64,000 bases of DNA from Phymatolithon calcareum (Eukaryota > Rhodophyta > Florideophyceae > Hapalidiales): the NCBI GenBank assembly GCA_977006965.1, contig OZ345361.1, positions 620,001-684,000 on the forward strand, in the 5' to 3' direction. Every line of letters begins with the position of its first letter. Position 1 is the stretch's first letter. The position numbers and the translations under genes are program-made. A model generated the notes under the pieces. The model made no database searches, had not been told where the DNA came from, and saw only the letters and a list, made by a program, of their open reading frames with translations. Shown in pieces: positions 9,273-18,908 of the stretch.

Positions 9273-10524
9273 ATTGCAATTGAGAGGGAGGTTAGCATTT
9301 GTTTTTTGCTGTGCGTTTTTTTCCGCCAGTGCCCTCTTCCGGAGTCCGTATTCCACCTTCTCGCGCCCGCGAGTGCATGTGCGTTGATTCTCGCTAGGCT
9401 TTCTACTTTGTGTGTATCCAGTGCTTAATCGCGGTAAGTGCAAGCCCGACGTGCTCTGCTGATATACATCTTTGTGCGCCGTGGATGGCGATTGTCGTTT
9501 GCGCAAGAAGTGCCGGTCAGATAGATGTGGACAAAAAGTCCACGGTCGTGGACATTACGATACGGAAGCGAGATTCACCACTTTCAGCGAACAGCTGTAA
9601 TCTTCTCCAGGTGTGAACCGAAAAATGCGAAGGCCCTTGTGCAATTCATTGTCGAAATAATAAACCAAATATTCATTCATGCAGTCTACGTTTTCCCATA
9701 AGAAGGGCTATGCCACAGTTTGATCTGGATTTCTACTCTCTCGCCGAACCGAAGCTGAAAGTCGCAGAGATATTCGAAAGTATGAGAGGGATGCGAAAAG
9801 TGCGCTTGTTCGCGAATTCCGCATCGCCGTTTTCCAGTCTACAAAAAAAACGTGCACTGGAGAGAACGGTCACCTCTTTAACCTGCATTCCGCCTTCGCC
9901 ACAAGAGCACTCGAGAAGATGTTTCAGGACGTGAAACGGAAAGTTGTTTGCTAGCGGATTTGTCGACGTTATCTCTGAAATTTAGGAATAGCCCAGGAAA
10001 GCAATGAGGTTCAGTTTCAGTTTGGATTTCGTTCTCAAGAGTAGACCTGAGAGATTTGTCGCTGCACTTCATTCGCACCTGGTCCTACATTATCTCGGAC
10101 ACCGTATAGCATTGTTTCGGGGATGGTGTCTAAATTGTGTCTATGGGTAATTGCTGCCTCATGTCTTCGTCAGTGGGCAGTTGTTCTTTACGTATCACAG
10201 TTGAAATGAAAGCGCTTTGTCAAGAGCGGGCTCTTTCGTTCATGTAGTCTTCTGCGCACAGAAAGGCAATGCAATGATCAAGATCATGTGAGCAAGGAAT
10301 GCATCTGCATTCACGCACGTTGTGCCGTCTCTTCACTTCTATTACTACGACATTCGAAATTTCTTGAGTGAGCATCTTAATCGACCGGTTGAAACACGCT
10401 GAGGGGAGGAACATTCCATCATGGTGCAAGCGCGCGAAGCAAGACAAATTTGTCGTGCAAGAAGAGATGTTGCAAAATGCGTCAAGTTTACAACATCCAG
10501 ACACTCAGCCTCTAAACCGCGGAT
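9273..10524. other. Intergenic region without recognisable gene
   Basis: The interval holds the 3' flank of the PP2A B55 gene and several short unrelated open frames on both strands. AATAATAAACC near 9655 could be a polyadenylation signal. No domain, tRNA or clear repeat was seen. The part next to 10525 may be decayed transposon sequence belonging to the adjoining transposase fragment. Confidence 0.5.
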
Positions 10525-11277
10525 CTACTTTACATTGAATCCCTCGTTTCGCAAACAATCCTTATGCGCATCAATGAGCATTTTACAAGCTTCTTCGCCG
10601 TTCAGAACAATGCATTCATGAGTCCAACCATTATAAAACATACACTGAATAACAGCGTCGCCGGTCTGCTCCAATGTCAATTTCAGTCCGTCCGCAGTTG
10701 CGTACACATCTGTCAGCAATGAGTACTTGGAATTTATAGCCACCTTGTAGTCAGAAATTTCAGCGTCGCTAGGCATTATCACCGCCGCCAACTGGTCGTT
10801 ACGCAAAACACGAAGTAAAACACGCCAGGTGAAGCGCAAAAACAGGGAGCAAACGGATTCTGTGATTCCGAAGATCATGCACAGCACCGTATGAGAGCCT
10901 GTACTTCTTGTCCATGTCAGAACAAGGCCCAAACAGTGGGTGGCCTTCAGGATTCTTGGCCATCCCTTTCGCATTGTGATCGGACGAAGTCGTTTTATGT
11001 TTCCATCAGTTGAGTACGGCGTGAAAGCGTCGTATACTGCCTCTAACTTCGCCAAAATGTAGCGAAAAGCATCATGATTGAATCCAGTGAGGGTGATAAG
11101 GGACTGGTCGCAGCCCGACCCGAAAAGCACAGCAAACGCCGACATCGAAGGTGTAATACGCCGGTCACGGTTTCTGCGCTCGAGCGGCGACATCTGCCTG
11201 ATTAGCTTTTTTGGCGCCACCGGTCCGCAGCTCTGGATGATGGCGAGGACGATGAGAGTACGAAATGCCACACTCAT
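10525..11277 (-). pseudogene. Truncated Harbinger-like (DDE_Tnp_4) transposase
   Basis: The 250-aa frame resembles the N-terminal half of PIF/Harbinger-type transposases. It has a basic N-terminus with RNRDRRITPSMSAFAVLFGS, the segment TGFNHDAFRYILAKLEAVYD, a GWPRILKATHCLGLVLTWTR stretch (normally GRPR), then YSLLTDVYATADGLKLTLEQ followed by IQCMFYNGWTHEC, where the Asp of ATADGLKL is the usual first catalytic Asp. The frame ends soon after, before the second Asp and the Glu of the DDE triad, so it cannot be an active transposase. It sits 102 bp from the start of the second copy of the aldo/keto reductase segment. Terminal repeats were not found. Confidence 0.7.
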
Positions 11278-11750
11278 GTTCTTACGTGCGTGTGCGAGCG
11301 TGAAATGAGAGATATGGCGCGGAATGGTCGGCTGGCGTTGGATCCTGTTCTGCTTGCACGGCTCGACCGTATTGCTAGTGGCTCAAAAGTTTAGCGCGAC
11401 GAGGTGGTACATACCGTCTACGATCATTGGCGCCACGACATTGGAGCAACTTGAGGAGAATATTAATGCTTTTGGTATAGAGCTGAGTGATGGTGTGCTC
11501 CAAAAGATTGATACGGTGCACGCAGAGAACAAAGACCCGGTCCAAGCTGTTTGACGTAATAAACCGGAATCCGTACTCGAAGCGGGATTTTTCACGTGAG
11601 CGTGGAGCGCGGAACATGAGTTAAGGAAGTTCATATTCGGCTTGGAGGAAGGTGGAATTCAAAAGAACGAAAATAATGCGAAGGTGGTTCGATAGAGCAA
11701 TAACGTCAACTACAAAAGAGATAAGAACCTGTTCTGTCTATAGCATAACA

Positions 11751-11796
11751 CCCAAAACACGTGTTTTGGGAGGACTTCCGTGTACACGGAAGTCCT
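11751..11796. repeat. Back-to-back perfect palindromes at a duplication scar
   Basis: 11751-11770 (CCCAAAACAC followed by its reverse complement) is a perfect 20-bp palindrome. 11771-11796 (AGGACTTCCGTGT followed by its reverse complement) is a perfect 26-bp palindrome. In the paralogous locus near 5165-5185 the same left and right sequences are directly joined, without the inverted parts. The order here is therefore A, A', B', B. Confidence 0.95.
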
Positions 11797-11911
11797 CTCT
11801 GCGTTGGTTCATCAGAAGAAATCTACTGTAATGGTCATCGGGGTATGTTCAAAAGCACTGCCAGATTGCTAACTGCTCTATGATACTGTAAACCTGGAGG
11901 AATTGACAGAA

Positions 11912-11967
11912 CTTCATGTGAGGTTGGAATTGCTGCAGCAATTCCAACCTCACATGAAGGCCATGGC
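11912..11967. repeat. 48-bp perfect palindrome plus 8-bp palindrome
   Basis: 11912-11935 is followed directly by its exact reverse complement at 11936-11959 (24-bp arms, centre CTG/CAG). It is followed by GCCATGGC at 11960-11967, which is also palindromic. In the paralogous locus near 5308-5335 the left arm runs straight into GGCACTTGCGGCGAG. This is a second scar of the same A-A'-B'-B form. Confidence 0.93.
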
Positions 11968-12126
11968 ACTCGCGGCGAGGGTGTAGGGATACACATCCTT
12001 GATATAGGGTAGATCATAGGTCCACAAATGTCCCTGGTCCAGGGGCACACATCTTATGGCCTAGTGGTCTCTGCAGAGGGTGCAATCTTCCAGCGAGAGC
12101 GCACACGACTTTCTGGTTGGTACAAT

Positions 12127-12563
12127 AAGTGTATGATACACAGAACACTGGCACTGGACTGTACACACTTTAGCGCCCTGGGTGCACTATGCCCAATGCC
12201 CTATTCCACTAGTATCTTATTTTTAACAATAAATCCACTTCCACTTCTCGTCCCTACCCTAGTCCACCTCTCTTCCGTCCCTCCACCACGCTCACACAAG
12301 CATGCCAAATGGACCATCCATTTTGCGCAGGGATCACCTGGTTGGAATGACCATGCAAGGGCGTTTAATGGGAGTGCTCCAGGAACGCGACTAAGTTTAC
12401 GTAAATTATTTTTTAAAATAATTTAAAATTATAGTGCGTTTCTGCAAATCTACATTCAGATTTCCCAAGGTTACTGTACTGAATTTCGAAAGTATGATAC
12501 ACCTAGCTTTGTTGTTCTCCTGAATTCTAAAGTAGGAAAATAGTTTTCGACCCCCTCATCACT
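12127..12563. other. Upstream region of the KA1-type kinase gene
   Basis: About 440 bp between the duplicated segment and the kinase start. It includes an AT-rich palindromic patch (AAATTATTTTTTAAAATAATTT near 12403-12424) and one TACTGTA motif near 12473. No ORF with a recognisable product. It probably contains the kinase promoter and leader. Confidence 0.4.
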
Positions 12564-15500
12564 ATGATACCTGCACCACCCATCGCTTCTTCCGCCCTCG
12601 TTTTGTCAACACCTCAGCTGCACCACCGCTCGCCACCTTCGCCTACAACCCCTACGCGCTCATCGCCTCGTGCACCAAATACCGTCATGGCCGCCCCTTC
12701 AAGACATAGTCGGACACCCGTTCCATCCCAGATTCCGGTTCTACAGAGCCACTACGACCGGCAACATGAGCAACCAGTACGGCGAAGACATCCCAAGTAT
12801 CCCATGCTAAATCAGTATATCCTTATGAACGTTCTCGGCTCGGGTACATTCGGCACAGTCCGTTTCGCACTCGACGTGAACACCGTCAAGCCTTATGCAG
12901 TCAAAATCATCAAGAAGGAGAAAGCAAGAGAAAAGATTCTTTCCCATCAGGTCCGGAAGGAGGTAGCTATCATGCAAAGTCTCCAACATCCAAACGTTGT
13001 AAAACTTGTACGCGTGTTCTCTACAAAGTCGAAGATTTACATTGTCATGAATCTCATCACGGGAGGTGAACTCTTTCGTGAAGTCGAACGCGTCGGCCGC
13101 ATGACAGAACCGTACGCTCGATTCTTCTTCCAGCAACTTGTCCGCGGACTCGACTATTGCCATTCTCGCGGCGTTTACCATCGCGATCTCAAGCCCGAGA
13201 ACCTGTTGTTGGACAACGACAAAACGCTCAAAATTTCCGACTTTGGTCTATCGACATTGCTTGCTATGCCCGGAAAGGTGCTTAACGAGGAAAAGCTTCT
13301 TCGGACTCAATGCGGTACACCGCATTACGTAGCCCCGGAAATACTCACCGTCCCGCCAGGGGGATATCTCGGCGACAAAACTGATGTCTGGTCTTGTGGC
13401 GTTATTCTTTTCGTTCTTGTTGGCGGTGGCCTTCCTTTCGACGATCCCGACGCAACTGATTCGGCGAACGAAAATCTCAGTGTCGTTTTCAAGAAGATTA
13501 TGCGATGTGACGTTAAGTATCCTCCGCATTTCTCCGATGACCTGGTTGATCTTCTTAACCACATTTTCAAGGAAAATCCCAGAGATCGATATTCACTCAA
13601 GGAGATCTCGAGACATTCTTGGTTCTTGGGCCCTATTGTTACCTCTCAAGGCCCAGATGATTTTGCTGGTAGAGAGCAGTTGGCGCCGGACTTAGAAAAG
13701 AATGTGAAAGAGATCATGGAGGCATATGACCAATACAAACAGACCGGATATGAGCACAGTGGTTACACGAATACTCCAGGTAATGAGCACGCAATTGAGA
13801 TAACTCCGGGAGGAAACGGAATTCCCATTGTGCGTGCACCTGCATTACCCAGTTCTGTTGCACACGGTTCATCCACGGACAGTTTGGCTTTAGGTCAATT
13901 TAAAGATTCAAGAGAAACTGGCTTAAGATTTTTGCAAGAACGAGCTGCATCTCGCTCGGATGATGTACCGGTCCCAGAAAATGACCTGCCTTCATATGAG
14001 GCAAGCTACCGGTTACGAGATGGGAAGCCAACACCTGAACAGTTGACGAGGGTGCTCTCTCAGTCCATGCGTTCGAAGTTCGGGTCTCACAGCAGCCAAA
14101 GCTCTGATGACGATCATGGGTCGGATCTTGAATATGCGCACGAAATCGGCGGCGACAGAAATTCAAATTCGAAATCTTCTCAGAAAGCTGATGCGAACGC
14201 AATGGCAGAACTGAGGAAAACTCTTCGCCGAACTCGCTCTGCAGTTGATGTGGTACGTTCTGAAAGTCTGGAAAGCGACAACTTGGGCAGTTTTAATCCG
14301 AATGAAGCAGGTATGGCTGAAAGATTCAGGGCTGACCTGTGGAATATGGCGGGTGCCACATTCCGCGAAGAAACAGCGAAGGCAAATGTTCCTGTAAATG
14401 AGAGAAACCCCGGCTTCGTCCGTTTGACGGCACCGGAAGACCTCCAGAGAACAGGGATAATGAGGTCCAAATCGTTTGGTGGTCCTTTCGAGCCCCAAGT
14501 ATTGCGGAAACCGAATTCAAGACTACGACCGGGGAAAAAGGTGGCCTGGGGACCTCCTCCGATATCAAGTCGTCGTAGTGGAGGCGTACTGCCTGCCCGG
14601 CGACAGAGGCGAAGAGAGTCAATATCAACGCTGTCCCCGCTTGCAAATACACCGGTGATGTTTGCTCAAGGGGCAACGAAACGTAGCACGATTGCGAGCA
14701 ATGGCGCAACTGGTCATGAGTGGAAGCCTTATGAACACCACGACGTCGCATTGTGGTGTAAAATGATGCGGGACTACGACATGATCCCTGACTATGAAGA
14801 GTTTGGCATGGAGAGCGGTGACCTGGACAATGCGTGGAAGCAAGAGCTTATGTTGGAGAAGCTCTTGCCTGTCCAGTCCATACCACAGCACGGATCTACC
14901 ACGTTCGTACTATCACGGTCTTCGATGGAACTTTCGTCGCGAGCATGGCGCGAAAAGTCCAGGAAATTGATGTCGACCGATGCCACGCCAGCCACGGCAT
15001 TTAGTGCCAACCCAAGGGCTTCCACCAGCTCCATTATATCAGTTGCTGACGCCAATAAAGTGCAAGATGCTGACGGGGACTTCTTGACGCACGATGATTT
15101 GCCAGTGGCCGCACTGCGAGAATTTGTGGAGAGAAGAGGTCTTGCTTCTTTCTATGCGGCAAAAGTTGGCGATGGGCACATAGGTAATTCGTATGATGTA
15201 CGACGATTGCGTGCATACAGGAATTTGCTTTTGTCGAGGTCTGGTGCTGCGCAAAGTCAAGAAGGTGCCCAGTCTGGAAGTGCGAATGTTCCATTACCTG
15301 AATCTTCTGAAAGTCGTTTACGCAATGTGGACATGTTAAGTACTCCCCCTGGAGTGGCTGTGGGTTTGCTCCAAACATCGAGCTCTCAGAGCGTAACGTC
15401 AAGTTTGCGGTACCCAGACATGCCTTCCCGACATTCACGGGACGGAGACAACTTACCGTATAATTCTTCTCCAAGGTCTACAATGAGCAGTCGCAGTGCA

Positions 15501-16100
15501 CATGGGCGATCAAACCAGTTGAGGCAAATTGCGACTGGGCCATTGCGAGGAGGTTACGGTGCCGAAAACGGGGATAGTGCGAGCTCTGACAAGAGTTTTG
15601 AAAATGGAAAGGAGCAAGCGGAACTAAATTCGCAAAACATGTTCCGACTTGATATTCCCGGTCCAGAGATCCGACCGCCGTTACCTGAGCCTAGACCTTT
15701 CAGTCGGGTTCTGAGGCCGACTACTCGAGTGGCGAAGCGTTTTCTTTCCCCCAGAATGCCCACGCTTCCGCTTAAGCGGCTGAATTACTTCCATTCACTG
15801 GCTGACGTCGAGAGATGTCACGAAATCATCAAGGAGATATTGACGAATTATGGATGTGAGGTACGGCAGGAGAAAAAGAAAGGGGGAAAGTTTCGACTGC
15901 GGGTGTCGGTGGATAACGGAGAGGATGTGCTAACTTGCATGGTTGAAGTCTTTGCCGTAGACTCAACTGTGACGCAAGTTGATTTTGAAAGAAAATCGGG
16001 AGATCAAAGCGGGTTTCTTAACTTCTTCATCAGAATTCGACAGCTGCACGGTGAGTTTACCGCTGCACAGAATGGTGAGCGAAACGAGTCGGGGTCTTGA
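12564..16100 (+). CDS. Large Ser/Thr protein kinase with C-terminal KA1/PPI-like domain (CAMK/SnRK3-like)
   Basis: A 1178-aa single-exon kinase. The catalytic domain spans about residues 85-355: glycine loop GSGTFGTV (92-99), Lys114, Glu133, HRDLKPEN (206-213), DFG (226-228), GTPHYVAPEI activation-segment end (251-260). All catalytic residues are intact. A Ser-rich linker of about 700 residues follows with no recognisable domain. The last 100 residues (from RLNYFHSLADVERCHEIIKE to the end) resemble the KA1 or PPI-type domain of CIPK/SnRK3, Chk1 and Kin1 kinases (EVFAVDSTVTQVDFERKSGD). No NAF/FISL motif for CBL binding was seen in the linker. Residues 1-80 are Pro/Ser-rich; Met42 is a possible alternative start. 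Most likely a stress, polarity or checkpoint kinase; the exact subfamily is uncertain. Confidence 0.9.
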   Translation: MIPAPPIASSALVLSTPQLHHRSPPSPTTPTRSSPRAPNTVMAAPSRHSRTPVPSQIPVLQSHYDRQHEQPVRRRHPKYPMLNQYILMNVLGSGTFGTVRFALDVNTVKPYAVKIIKKEKAREKILSHQVRKEVAIMQSLQHPNVVKLVRVFSTKSKIYIVMNLITGGELFREVERVGRMTEPYARFFFQQLVRGLDYCHSRGVYHRDLKPENLLLDNDKTLKISDFGLSTLLAMPGKVLNEEKLLRTQCGTPHYVAPEILTVPPGGYLGDKTDVWSCGVILFVLVGGGLPFDDPDATDSANENLSVVFKKIMRCDVKYPPHFSDDLVDLLNHIFKENPRDRYSLKEISRHSWFLGPIVTSQGPDDFAGREQLAPDLEKNVKEIMEAYDQYKQTGYEHSGYTNTPGNEHAIEITPGGNGIPIVRAPALPSSVAHGSSTDSLALGQFKDSRETGLRFLQERAASRSDDVPVPENDLPSYEASYRLRDGKPTPEQLTRVLSQSMRSKFGSHSSQSSDDDHGSDLEYAHEIGGDRNSNSKSSQKADANAMAELRKTLRRTRSAVDVVRSESLESDNLGSFNPNEAGMAERFRADLWNMAGATFREETAKANVPVNERNPGFVRLTAPEDLQRTGIMRSKSFGGPFEPQVLRKPNSRLRPGKKVAWGPPPISSRRSGGVLPARRQRRRESISTLSPLANTPVMFAQGATKRSTIASNGATGHEWKPYEHHDVALWCKMMRDYDMIPDYEEFGMESGDLDNAWKQELMLEKLLPVQSIPQHGSTTFVLSRSSMELSSRAWREKSRKLMSTDATPATAFSANPRASTSSIISVADANKVQDADGDFLTHDDLPVAALREFVERRGLASFYAAKVGDGHIGNSYDVRRLRAYRNLLLSRSGAAQSQEGAQSGSANVPLPESSESRLRNVDMLSTPPGVAVGLLQTSSSQSVTSSLRYPDMPSRHSRDGDNLPYNSSPRSTMSSRSAHGRSNQLRQIATGPLRGGYGAENGDSASSDKSFENGKEQAELNSQNMFRLDIPGPEIRPPLPEPRPFSRVLRPTTRVAKRFLSPRMPTLPLKRLNYFHSLADVERCHEIIKEILTNYGCEVRQEKKKGGKFRLRVSVDNGEDVLTCMVEVFAVDSTVTQVDFERKSGDQSGFLNFFIRIRQLHGEFTAAQNGERNESGS

Positions 16101-16845
16101 GTCGGAAGAAATAACTAGGTAAACAATGCACTTCAAGTAAACCCATGTAAATTAAAAGTTTTGATGTCTTTTCGGTACAAAAGGTCGAGTATCGATTTGA
16201 AATGCTCCGGGGTCTGCAAGTTCACCACGTCATTCTAGATATTAGGCGGAATGGGTTTCGACTGGACCTGAGCCCGGCCCATGCTGTTAAGGCGAGATGA
16301 GCCTGGCAACCTATCTGGGTCTGGCGGCCTGCGCCTGCAGTCGTGTCGAGTGGCGGAAACCAGGGGCTGTAGACCGATCCTTCACCTTGCGAGCGATGTT
16401 ACTTGCTCTGTTCGAGCCGAAACGAGCTCAAGTAGAGAGGAGTGTCACAGGCCCCGGTTTTGCACTTGAAATTTTAATTTCAAAATTTAGGCTTTTGATG
16501 GATGAAAATGGAGGTGAACGGAAGGTGGGGCCATCAAGAGATTTGGTCCAGTTCTTCCCGCCACGGCTGACAGTTTATGATCCCGTGCTCGTGGCTTACG
16601 TCAGATTGTGACAAACGTGTAGTATGAAACTGAATTGGTTTGGATGCGTTTCATAAATGTCTCACAATGATGGGTACAGCCCGACGTTTCGGCGCCGTTT
16701 CCCTTCTAGTCCAGCGTCAGCACGCCCCATTTCTAGTCTCCCCTGCAATGGCGCAGCGCCAGGGAAGGGCAAGGACAGGCAAACTCAACGAGATCCCCGA
16801 AGCACAGGATTCTGAACCCGTGCACAATCCCGCAATCACCAAACC
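16101..16845 (+). promoter_or_regulatory. Intergenic region and leader with an ATGA-overlapping upstream ORF
   Basis: This 745-bp region separates the kinase from the first PrsW-like gene. A 60-codon ORF runs from ATG 16667 and stops at TGA 16847-16849, so its stop overlaps the start of the next CDS at 16846 as ATGA. Its peptide begins MMGTARRFGAVSLLVQRQHA, a basic/hydrophobic pattern that could also be a targeting leader if a frameshift or intron were involved. As written it would be a translation-attenuating uORF. A short palindrome (TTGAAATTTTAATTTCAA) lies near 16466-16483. Confidence 0.4.
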
Positions 16846-18147
16846 ATGAACGGAGCGGAGGGTCAGGTGCCTCAGGCCGAACCAAATGGTGCATCCGCCA
16901 TGCCGAACAGCGAAGCTGGAATTGAAGATGGACAAGCGTTCCCAGTAGACGGAAAGACTGTGCTTGAGGACGCAAAAGACAGAGGGACAGGAGAAAAAGG
17001 GGATGAAGCCGGTCCCGAACCTGCGACCACATCTGCTGCAGAAGCGGAACCGGAATATGTGAAAGATTCCTCGGCTGACGATGAAGCTGTGCTCGAATAT
17101 GCGAAGCCGTCAATATTGAAGCGACCCCGACTGAAAACTTTCTTCACCTTCTACGGCATTTTGCTCGTCGTGCTGCCAATTGTCTTCCTCGTTATGATCG
17201 CTTTCCTGTTGCAGAGACCGCTCGCGGTGTTCATCATTGCATGTGTGGCTTTGATCCCCGCGTTGATTTGTTTTGCCCTCATCAAGTATTATCTTCACGA
17301 CGATTTTGTTCCGACATCCTTTCTCATGGATCAAATTTTCATCGGTGCCGTTCCCGGTGTTGTCATTTCAGATCTGGCCATTTTTCTCGTTTTGGCTATC
17401 ATTGTGCGATATGCGTTTTCCAAGAGTATTTTCTCGCAGTTCACAGAGATGTTCAGACAAATTGCAACTTTGGCAAGCCCCGATGTAAAGTTTAGGAAAC
17501 TTGCAGCGGACAGATACAGGAACACGGATATCTACAGCATGGTCGTGTTTGGACCGCTTGTCTACGGCGCTGTGGCATCCGTTATTCAGGAGTTTGCCAA
17601 GCTTTCCGTTGCATTTCGCTGTGAGCAATTGCTTCACTTCGGACCTGCCCTCGGTCCTCGCGGAGCGCTGGCCACCGCTGCAGCCGCCGGGCTGGGTTTC
17701 GCAACTACTACAATTTTGTGCATCAGTCTCATTCTCGCAGGGCAGGGTATATCCTTTTTGAAAGTTGGCGCAATCCTGCTGCTGTCGCTGTGGATGCTAC
17801 CGTTGCATGTTTGTACTGCGTTTTTGATGGGTGTCGCCATTGCGAAGAAGAAAATTCTGCGCGTCAGGGCGAGCGTGTTTGGTGCCTATTTGACCGCTGT
17901 TGTTTTCAGTTTCCTGTTGATCACAGGAACTTTGTACCTGACTGGTGTCTTGTTTTATCGCTCTTTCTTTGCTTCCAAGGGGTTCTCTGGCTGGATATTC
18001 GCTGGCGGAATCATTGGAATGCTTGCTGTTGTTGTGGCTCTGATTGTCATCTGTAGGAGATCGTATCAGACAATGGACGTGGAACGTTATCATGAAATGC
18101 CGGGTTTTGAAATTGAAGACGCTGATGCTGAGTCTTGTGAGGTTTAG
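16846..18147 (+). CDS. PrsW-like membrane protease homologue lacking catalytic residues (pseudoprotease)
   Basis: A 433-aa polytopic membrane protein. Residues 1-95 are acidic and hydrophilic, followed by about eight hydrophobic segments. It is a paralogue of the gene at 18909 (shared landmarks: FLMDQIFIGAVPG against FLVEQIFWGAVPG, and LPLHVCTAFLMGVAIAKK against LPVHCGTALLIGVAMAKK). The paralogue has the glutamyl/CAAX-type PrsW residues; here they are changed. EESAK becomes QEFAK (248-252), the Glu in the next motif becomes Thr289 (GFATTT), His321 is kept, and the HGTFD motif is missing. The frame is long and clean, so the gene is probably expressed as a non-catalytic family member, possibly a binding or regulatory partner. 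That last role is inference. Confidence 0.8.
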   Translation: MNGAEGQVPQAEPNGASAMPNSEAGIEDGQAFPVDGKTVLEDAKDRGTGEKGDEAGPEPATTSAAEAEPEYVKDSSADDEAVLEYAKPSILKRPRLKTFFTFYGILLVVLPIVFLVMIAFLLQRPLAVFIIACVALIPALICFALIKYYLHDDFVPTSFLMDQIFIGAVPGVVISDLAIFLVLAIIVRYAFSKSIFSQFTEMFRQIATLASPDVKFRKLAADRYRNTDIYSMVVFGPLVYGAVASVIQEFAKLSVAFRCEQLLHFGPALGPRGALATAAAAGLGFATTTILCISLILAGQGISFLKVGAILLLSLWMLPLHVCTAFLMGVAIAKKKILRVRASVFGAYLTAVVFSFLLITGTLYLTGVLFYRSFFASKGFSGWIFAGGIIGMLAVVVALIVICRRSYQTMDVERYHEMPGFEIEDADAESCEV

Positions 18148-18908
18148 GTGACCTATCGATCGGATTGGATTAACCGTTGGATGTACATAAATTCAGCTCG
18201 AAGTGTTGTGTAGAAATAAAGTCCAGTTTTTCTCAGTGTGCTGGTCATGGCCGTATAAATTCACAGTTCTTCCTTTACATTACAAGGAGTCATACAAGGA
18301 TGAGACAAGGAATTTTAATTCATAAATTCCAATAAGATAAGACCGTGAAAATGGTTCTCCAGCGCTCATTTCATTCGTTTTCTTCTCTTTTTTTGACTAA
18401 TAAACTCTGTACTCTATTATGTGCAGTGCAGTAGTGAGCAATGAGGAAGCCGCGGCTTCTGCAGTTGTGTGTCTAGAGCGCATGGCTCCAGCAGACCCCC
18501 TGCCCAGAGCCTGCACCTAAAAAAATTCCACGGCGACTAAAAACATTCTGTTACCCAATTATTTGTACCGCAATAGAATCCATCCAATAATCGTCCAGAA
18601 TTCCCGTGCCTTTCACAAATTAAATAGAAAACAAGATATGCGAAAATAGGCCCTTCATTGCGTGGTCAATGCAGTCTTACAGTACAGTTCAGCCGCTGAA
18701 AGAGCCTATGATACTGTATCATACTCTCAAAACAGGTCCAAAGTCCCACCACGGCCATTGGAGGAAGGCATGCCTTGTTTCCCAGCAATGTGGGCCCGGC
18801 ACAGCCACCATGGCATGATGCTCCACCGAGCCGTGGAGTCCTTGCGCCCCTCAACACACGCCCCGGTGCAACACCTTTCTTATTCCGCGTTGGCCATCAT
18901 CCTGCGCC
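18148..18908. other. Intergenic region between the two PrsW-like genes
   Basis: AAATAAAG near 18216 fits a polyadenylation signal for the upstream gene. The remaining 650 bp have no convincing ORF. ACAGTACAGT near 18678 and TACTGTATCATAC near 18713 are examples of a TACTGTA-type motif frequent in the non-coding DNA of this window. The last 60 bp before the next ATG are weakly similar to the region upstream of the third, dead copy near 27530-27640. Confidence 0.5.

Larger units (their letters stand above)
11379..12126 (+). repeat. Segmental duplication, rearranged copy carrying a 58-codon aldo/keto reductase fragment
   Basis: 11379-11554 encodes the same last 58 residues as the aldo/keto reductase at 4968 (ending KDPVQAV then TGA), and the following DNA matches 4969-5401. 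Compared with that copy, this one has gained palindromic sequence at two points (11751-11796 and 11912-11967) and a further roughly 100-bp replacement around 11979-12079, which itself contains CCCTGGTCCAGGG. The fragment has no start codon or promoter of its own and is a gene remnant. Confidence 0.9.
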
